Assembly: GCF_004016525.1 (NCBI RefSeq)
Contig: NZ_SACJ01000005.1
Span: forward strand, 124,001-188,000
Origin: Flavobacterium sufflavum
GTDB lineage: Bacteria; Bacteroidota; Bacteroidia; Flavobacteriales; Flavobacteriaceae
Length of the DNA stretch: 64,000 bases
Direction: 5' to 3'
Numbering within the stretch: the first letter of the stretch is position 1; each line of letters starts with the position of its first letter. The notes under the pieces were generated by a model, which saw only the letters and a list, made by a program, of their open reading frames with translations, had not been told where the DNA came from and searched no databases. The translations under genes and the position numbers were made by a program. Shown one piece after another: positions 59,043 to 64,000 of the stretch.

Positions 59043-60271
59043 AGGTTTTGCACATAACGAAATCCGCAAAAGGAGGAGCAGGTATTGCTGCAAAAAGGCT
59101 GCATGATGCATTATGTGAAAACGGTGTGCAATCGGGGTTTTTAAGCTCTAATTTGACTATTGGGTTTAATAATCAAATAATAAATGATTCTTTTTTTACT
59201 TATCGAAAGCCATCTCTGTTAAAGAAGGTTTATTTAAAAGTGATGGGTTTATTTTTTTCTAGTCAGTGTCAAAAAGTAATTTTTCGATTACAAAAGATTG
59301 AAGAAATGTTGGAATGCGAAATAGTAAGCCTGCCTTTTGGTAATTATAAACTCCATGAACATCCCTTGGTTAAAGAAGCTGATATTATTAATCTGCATTG
59401 GGTTGGAGATTTTATTGATTTTCCAAGTTTTTTTAAAAACTTTACAAAACCGATTGTCTGGACATTACACGATATGAATCCCTTTCAGGGGATTTTTCAT
59501 TATATGAATGACCAGGATAGAAATAATCAGATTGCAGGTCAGTTTGATAAAGAAATGAAGCAGATTAAAAAAAGTGCAATTCAGTCTGTCAAAAATGGAA
59601 CAATAGTTTCTCCTTCCCAATGGCTACTGAACGAAGCCCGAAAAAGTGAGTTTTTTTTTAATTGGGGAGGAAGATGCATTCCCAATTCCATCAATTTAGA
59701 AATCTTTAATCAAAAAGATAAATTAGCCCTAAGGAAAGAGAAAAATATTGGGGGTAATGAATTTGTTATTCTTTTCGCTGCCGATAGTATTAAAAGTTAC
59801 AGAAAAGGTTTTGATTTACTCAGGAACGCATTGTTGAAGCTGAAAGATATAGAGATAACGGTTTTGACTATTGGTAAAGGGGATATTCCTGTTATTGATA
59901 CGGTAAAATTGATATCTTTAGGGGAAATAAGTTCTTCTTCTGAAATGGCTGAATGTTATAGTATGGCTGATGTTTTTGTCTTACCAAGTAGAGAAGATAA
60001 TTTACCAAATGTGATGTTGGAAGCTTTTGCTTGTGGAACTCCAATTATTGGATTTAATACTGGAGGAATTGCAGAACATACAATTGAAAACCTTACAGGA
60101 ATTTTGGCAGATGAAATGATAGCCCAGTCTTTGGCAAATGCTATAGCAAAGTTTTATGATACAAGGAATGATTATAGTAGGTCAGTCATCAGAAAGTATG
60201 CAGAAGAAAAATTTAGTTATGAAAATCAAGCACGTTCTTATATGAGAATTTATAAATCAATTTCTGGATAG
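59039..60271 (+). CDS. Glycosyltransferase family 4 (WcaC-like)
   Basis: The 410-residue product has MKVLHITKSAKGGAGIAAKR at the start, where the glycine-rich turn belongs to the acceptor domain, then NLHWVGDFIDFPSFF near 118. VWTLHDMNPFQGIFHYMND lies near 140, a hallmark of WcaC-like transferases. The donor domain shows SKSYRKGFDLLRNAL-type SIKSYRKGFDLLRNALLKL near 248, DVFVLPSREDNLPNVMLEAF near 314 and CGTPIIGFNTGGIAEHT. It probably adds a sugar to the ABC-route glycan. The next gene starts directly after the stop. Confidence 0.87.
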   Translation: MKVLHITKSAKGGAGIAAKRLHDALCENGVQSGFLSSNLTIGFNNQIINDSFFTYRKPSLLKKVYLKVMGLFFSSQCQKVIFRLQKIEEMLECEIVSLPFGNYKLHEHPLVKEADIINLHWVGDFIDFPSFFKNFTKPIVWTLHDMNPFQGIFHYMNDQDRNNQIAGQFDKEMKQIKKSAIQSVKNGTIVSPSQWLLNEARKSEFFFNWGGRCIPNSINLEIFNQKDKLALRKEKNIGGNEFVILFAADSIKSYRKGFDLLRNALLKLKDIEITVLTIGKGDIPVIDTVKLISLGEISSSSEMAECYSMADVFVLPSREDNLPNVMLEAFACGTPIIGFNTGGIAEHTIENLTGILADEMIAQSLANAIAKFYDTRNDYSRSVIRKYAEEKFSYENQARSYMRIYKSISG

Positions 60272-61252
60272 ATGAAATACAATCAATGGGTGGTAATAAA
60301 AGTACTTCAGTTTTTAAGGAGAGTCTATGGGAAAATAATTGGTAGAAAAAGAAGATTTTTTTTAAATCAACAGCTACCTCAATATATGTCTCAGGATTCT
60401 TCAGATTTGATAAAGAAATATATCGAATCGGATAGTCCTTGTATGATTGCCAGATTTGGAAGTGTAGAGTTAGATTGTTTAGATTTCTATAAAATAATTA
60501 AAACTTCAACGTTAAATAAATATATAAAATATATTAAAGGAGATATTGATTCGGTTGATTGGCAAGAAGATTTGATTTGTAAAATGCAGAATAATGCTGG
60601 TTTTTTTCCAGCAAATAATGAAAATCTTGAAAAATTTTCTGAATTAATACTCAATGAAATTAAAAATGTAGATGTTTTGGGGTCTTGGTTGGATAAGGAA
60701 AATAATTTCAATAAAGAGTTAGCCCATGTCAAAACTGTAAATTTATTAGATTTAGAGCCTTATTATCATGAAGATCCTTGGAGTTTAAGTTTAAAAGGAA
60801 AAACAGTTTTAATTATACATCCTTTTGTTGATAGCATAAAAGTTCAATATTCTAAAAGGGATTTATTGTTTAAAAATAAAAACATTTTACCTGATTTTAA
60901 TCTAAAAACGTATAAGCCTATACAGTCTTTAGCGGGGAATCATGAGAATGTTGATTTTAGTGATTGGTTTCGGGCTTTAGAATTTATGGAAAATGAAATT
61001 AAAGCAATTGAATTTGATATAGCTATAATTGGATGTGGAGCTTATGGTTTTCCATTGGCTAGTTTTATTAAAAAAATGGGAAAAAAAAGTATTCATTTAG
61101 GAGGTGCCACTCAAATTTTATTTGGTATTATTGGAAAACGTTGGGAGCTTGAATATGATATGTCTAATTTTTTTAATGAAAATTGGATTAGACCTAATAC
61201 GAATGAAAAACTAAAGAATTTTGATAAAGTAGAAAATGGTTGTTATTGGTAA
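60272..61252 (+). CDS. Putative GT-D-type glycosyltransferase, function unassigned
   Basis: I do not assign this 326-residue protein firmly. It has a basic N-terminus, then SPCMIARFGSVELDCLDFYK near residue 55. The shape of that motif (Arg-Phe-Gly-x-x-Glu) recalls the D-x-E-bearing RFGDGE segment of GT-D enzymes (DUF1792 group). LSLKGKTVLIIHPFVDSIKV near 172, IAIIGCGAYGFPLASFIKKM near 250 and KSIHLGGATQILFGIIGKRW near 272 complete a nucleotide-binding-like fold. It lies between a family 4 transferase and gmd in a glycan operon, so sugar transfer is the simplest hypothesis. Confidence 0.6.
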   Translation: MKYNQWVVIKVLQFLRRVYGKIIGRKRRFFLNQQLPQYMSQDSSDLIKKYIESDSPCMIARFGSVELDCLDFYKIIKTSTLNKYIKYIKGDIDSVDWQEDLICKMQNNAGFFPANNENLEKFSELILNEIKNVDVLGSWLDKENNFNKELAHVKTVNLLDLEPYYHEDPWSLSLKGKTVLIIHPFVDSIKVQYSKRDLLFKNKNILPDFNLKTYKPIQSLAGNHENVDFSDWFRALEFMENEIKAIEFDIAIIGCGAYGFPLASFIKKMGKKSIHLGGATQILFGIIGKRWELEYDMSNFFNENWIRPNTNEKLKNFDKVENGCYW

Positions 61253-61280
61253 ATAGAATTTAATCGGTAATTAAAAATAA

Positions 61281-62393
61281 ATGAAAGTAGCATTTATAAC
61301 AGGAGTGACAGGACAGGATGGAGCTTATTTAAGTGAGTTTTTATTAAAAAAAGGGTATATTGTTCACGGTTTAAAAAGGCGTTCGTCACAATTTAATACT
61401 GACAGAATAGATCATTTGTATCAGGATCCTCATGTTGAAAACAGAAATTTCTTTTTGCATTATGGAGATATGACTGACAGCACTAATCTGATTCGTCTTA
61501 TAAAAGAAATTCAGCCTGATGAAATTTACAATCTGGCTGCTATGAGTCATGTACATGTGTCTTTTGAAATCCCTGAGTATACAGCCAATACTGATGGTGT
61601 CGGAGCTTTGCGTATTTTGGAAGCGGTACGGTTTCTTGGATTAGAAAATAAAACAAGAGTGTATCAGGCTTCTACATCTGAATTGTATGGGAAAGTACAG
61701 CAAGTACCTCAAACAGAAACTATTCCTTTTTATCCAAGAAGCCCTTATGGTGTAGCTAAATTATATGCTTACTGGACGACAGTGAATTATAGGGAAGCCT
61801 ACGGGATTTTTGCCTGTAATGGTATATTATTCAATCACGAATCTCCTATTCGGGGAGAAACTTTTGTAACACGCAAAATTACCCGGGCTGCTGCCAGAAT
61901 TGCGTTGGGACTTCAGGATAAATTGTATATAGGTAATTTGGATGCCAAACGCGATTGGGGACATGCCAAAGATTATGTACGAATGATGTGGATGATTCTT
62001 CAGGCAGATGAGCCGGAAGATTGGGTAATTGCTACAGGCGGAACCACTGCTGTAAGGGAATTTGTAAAGATGGCATTTAATGAAGTGGGAATTGAATTAG
62101 AGTTCACAGGAGAAGGAGTGGATGAAAAGGCTTATGTGAAATCTTGTAATGATATTCGTTTTCAAATAGAAATAGCTAAGGAAGTTGTTGCTGTTGATAC
62201 TGAATATTTCCGCCCTACAGAAGTTGATTTGCTTATCGGGGATGCGTCTAAAGCAAAAAATAAATTAGGTTGGGTTTTGGAATACGATTTAAAAGAATTA
62301 GTGGCTGAAATGATGCAAAGTGATATAAAATTGATGCAAAAGGAGTGTTATTTAAAAGAGGGAGGGTTTACAACTCATAATTATTTTGAATAA
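61281..62393 (+). CDS. gmd: GDP-mannose 4,6-dehydratase (second copy)
   Basis: The 370-residue product carries [20 protein letters not shown] from residue 5, [20 protein letters not shown] near 31 and [20 protein letters not shown] near 87. [20 protein letters not shown] has the catalytic Tyr-Lys near 155. The C-terminus has [20 protein letters not shown]. It is clearly diverged from the copy at 31646 (for example VSFEIPEY against VSFDSPEY), so it is not a recent duplication. It serves the ABC-linked cluster and is followed at once by the second Fcl. Confidence 0.96.
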   Translation: MKVAFITGVTGQDGAYLSEFLLKKGYIVHGLKRRSSQFNTDRIDHLYQDPHVENRNFFLHYGDMTDSTNLIRLIKEIQPDEIYNLAAMSHVHVSFEIPEYTANTDGVGALRILEAVRFLGLENKTRVYQASTSELYGKVQQVPQTETIPFYPRSPYGVAKLYAYWTTVNYREAYGIFACNGILFNHESPIRGETFVTRKITRAAARIALGLQDKLYIGNLDAKRDWGHAKDYVRMMWMILQADEPEDWVIATGGTTAVREFVKMAFNEVGIELEFTGEGVDEKAYVKSCNDIRFQIEIAKEVVAVDTEYFRPTEVDLLIGDASKAKNKLGWVLEYDLKELVAEMMQSDIKLMQKECYLKEGGFTTHNYFE

Positions 62394-62397
62394 AGGA

Positions 62398-63519
62398 ATG
62401 GAAAAGACTGCTAAAATTTATGTAGCTGGGCACCATGGTTTGGTTGGAAGTGCGATTGTGAAAAATTTGCAAAATAAAGGCTATTCTAATCTTTTATTGC
62501 GAACACATCAAGAGCTGGATTTAACAGATACTTCAGTAGTAGCAGGCTTTTTTGAGAGTGAAAAACCGGAATACGTATTTCTGGCTGCGGCCAAAGTGGG
62601 AGGAATAGTTGCAAATAGTTCGTATAGAGCCGATTTTATGTACCAAAATCTGATGATTCAAAATAATGTGATTCATCAGAGTTATTTGCATCAGGTAAAA
62701 AAACTATTGTTTTTAGGGAGTAGCTGTATTTACCCTAAAAATGCAAATCAGCCTCTAAAAGAAGAGTCTTTATTAACTGGAGTTTTAGAATATACTAATG
62801 AACCTTATGCCATTGCTAAAATAGCAGGTATAAAAATGTGTGAGAGTTATAATTTGCAGTACGGAACCAATTTTATGTCGGTAATGCCTACTAATTTATA
62901 CGGACCAAACGATAATTTCGATTTAGAAAAATCACATGTTTTACCGGCACTCATCAGAAAAATCCATTTGGGAAAAGCTTTAGAGAATAACGATTGGGAA
63001 ACCATACGGCTCGATTTGGATCAAAGACCTATAAGTGGGATTTCAGGGAATGCTTCAGAAATAACTATCTTGGAAGTTTTAAAAGCCTTTGGAATTGAGA
63101 AAGCAGAAGATTCAGTAAATGTTGAAATCTGGGGCTCTGGAAAACCAATGCGGGAGTTCCTTTGGTCAGAAGATATGGCTGATGCTTGTGTGTTCCTTAT
63201 GGGAAATCGCAATTTCTCTGACTGCATTAATTATAATAACGATGCAGTTGTTACCTCAAGCGAAGTCGGGAGAGAAACAGAAATCCGCAATACCCATATT
63301 AATATTGGTACAGGAAGTGATATTTCGATACAGAATTTAGCGAATTTGATTAAAAATAAAATTGGTTTCAAAGGACGTTTTTTGTTTAATAGCCGAAAAC
63401 CTGATGGAACGATGCGTAAATTGACAGATGTAAGCAAACTGAACGCTTTGGGATGGAAGCATCAGGTTGAGATTGAAGAGGGAATTGTCAAATTGTATCA
63501 ATGGTATTTAAATAAATAA
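62398..63519 (+). CDS. fcl: GDP-L-fucose synthase (second copy, long form)
   Basis: ATG 62398 gives 373 residues from [20 protein letters not shown]; an in-frame TTG at 62386 overlaps gmd. The motifs [40 protein letters not shown] and [15 protein letters not shown] match the first copy. It is about 63 residues longer. Extra segments lie after the [14 protein letters not shown] region ([20 protein letters not shown], near residues 200-240) and after [11 protein letters not shown] ([20 protein letters not shown], near 280-300). Long Fcl forms with inserts here are known in Bacteroidota. The active site is intact, so it should be functional. Confidence 0.94.
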   Translation: MEKTAKIYVAGHHGLVGSAIVKNLQNKGYSNLLLRTHQELDLTDTSVVAGFFESEKPEYVFLAAAKVGGIVANSSYRADFMYQNLMIQNNVIHQSYLHQVKKLLFLGSSCIYPKNANQPLKEESLLTGVLEYTNEPYAIAKIAGIKMCESYNLQYGTNFMSVMPTNLYGPNDNFDLEKSHVLPALIRKIHLGKALENNDWETIRLDLDQRPISGISGNASEITILEVLKAFGIEKAEDSVNVEIWGSGKPMREFLWSEDMADACVFLMGNRNFSDCINYNNDAVVTSSEVGRETEIRNTHINIGTGSDISIQNLANLIKNKIGFKGRFLFNSRKPDGTMRKLTDVSKLNALGWKHQVEIEEGIVKLYQWYLNK

Positions 63520-63520
63520 A

Positions 63521-64000
63521 ATGAAGAATCCATTTTTGTCAATAATTACGATTAATTATAATGACGCTGTAGGTTTAGAAAAAACAATACAATCTGTAAT
63601 ATCCCAAAGTTTCAAAGATTTTGAATATTTAGTGATTGACGGAGGCTCGAAAGATGACAGTCTAAGTATTATAGAAAAAAACAGATTGTCTATTGATTAT
63701 TGCGTTAGCGAAAGTGATACTGGTATTTATAACGCCATGAACAAAGGGATTCGCAAAGCTAATGGTGAATATCTACTTTTTTTAAATGGTGGTGATGTTT
63801 TAAATGGTCGCACTGCTTTGGAAGATTTTATCAACCATGAGTGTTTTCAGGGCGACATTATTTACGGGGATTATAAGTATGAAGAGGGAGGAAAGGTCTT
63901 TCCCGATCGATTAACACCTTTGTTTTTTGTTCGTACCTCACTGCCACATCAGAGTACTTTATTTAAACGCGAGATTTTTGATAAAATGGGCTTGTATGAC
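63521..64000 (+). CDS. Glycosyltransferase family 2, 3' end cut by window edge
   Basis: The open frame starts at ATG 63521, one base after the fcl stop, and runs off the right edge after 160 residues. It reads MKNPFLSIITINYNDAVGLE, then FEYLVIDGGSKDDSLSIIEK near 34, VSESDTGIYNAMNKGIRKAN near 59 and YLLFLNGGDVLN near 80. TSLPHQSTLFKREIFDKMGL ends the visible part. It belongs to the same WcaE-like subgroup as the gene at 57450 and probably transfers fucose or another sugar supplied by the cluster. Confidence 0.88.
   Translation, partial: MKNPFLSIITINYNDAVGLEKTIQSVISQSFKDFEYLVIDGGSKDDSLSIIEKNRLSIDYCVSESDTGIYNAMNKGIRKANGEYLLFLNGGDVLNGRTALEDFINHECFQGDIIYGDYKYEEGGKVFPDRLTPLFFVRTSLPHQSTLFKREIFDKMGLYD

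Overview
The window reads as a chromosomal segment of a low-GC member of the Bacteroidota, most probably a Flavobacterium or close relative. Supporting signs are the strong A+T bias, promoter-like TAnnTTTG boxes, weak Shine-Dalgarno sites, a lipoprotein polysaccharide exporter next to a Wzc-type tyrosine kinase, an UpxY-type NusG paralogue, and gaps full of short palindromes and hairpin repeats. No species can be named from sequence alone.

Layout. Bases 1-1150 hold the 5' part of a minus-strand sodium:solute symporter, and recR lies at 1803-2423. From 2493 to the right edge almost everything is surface polysaccharide synthesis and export on the plus strand. (a) 2493-9938: OPX lipoprotein, Wzc kinase, UDP-GlcNAc 4-epimerase, UDP-glucose dehydrogenase and an UpxY-like antiterminator closed by a strong hairpin terminator. 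(b) 10794-16760: UDP-GalNAc dehydrogenase, ManC, a large SLBB exporter and a Wzz-like protein. (c) 16765-23653: six genes for a CDP-3,6-dideoxyhexose pathway, including a thiamine-diphosphate enzyme that suggests CDP-yersiniose, a two-carbon-branched sugar. (d) 23667-30670: a very AT-rich serotype core with Wzx, Wzy and glycosyltransferases. (e) 30673-44397: a nucleotide-sugar reductase, Gmd/Fcl (GDP-fucose), RfbC/D/B/A (dTDP-rhamnose), a WecA-like initiating transferase, a DegT aminotransferase and a WbpM-like 4,6-dehydratase. (f) 44751-45491, minus strand: a CpsB/YwqE-type phosphatase, the expected antagonist of the kinase. (g) 45787-64000: a second export system of the ABC type (Wzm/Wzt with a C-terminal cargo domain), followed by aminotransferases, an acetyltransferase, methyltransferases, many glycosyltransferases, a second Gmd/Fcl pair and a truncated glycosyltransferase.

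Together the genes supply UDP-GlcA, UDP-GalNAcA, GDP-Man, GDP-Fuc (twice), dTDP-Rha, a probable CDP-branched dideoxysugar and several amino sugars. Two export routes are present: Wzx/Wzy with OPX and Wzc/Wzz proteins, and an ABC transporter. The locus therefore probably makes two different glycans.

The least explained part is the intergenic DNA. Four co-oriented copies of a 164-224 bp structured repeat show compensatory base changes in their stem. An 18-bp palindrome, a heptamer-based GTTGTGA hairpin family, a 10-bp-period ACGAATT family and an AACCACAAAG family fill most gaps. Small passenger genes (two GxxExxY proteins and two four-helix-bundle proteins) are framed by these repeats. One array supplies the start codon and first residues of Wzt; others run through the stop codons of rfbD and rfbB.
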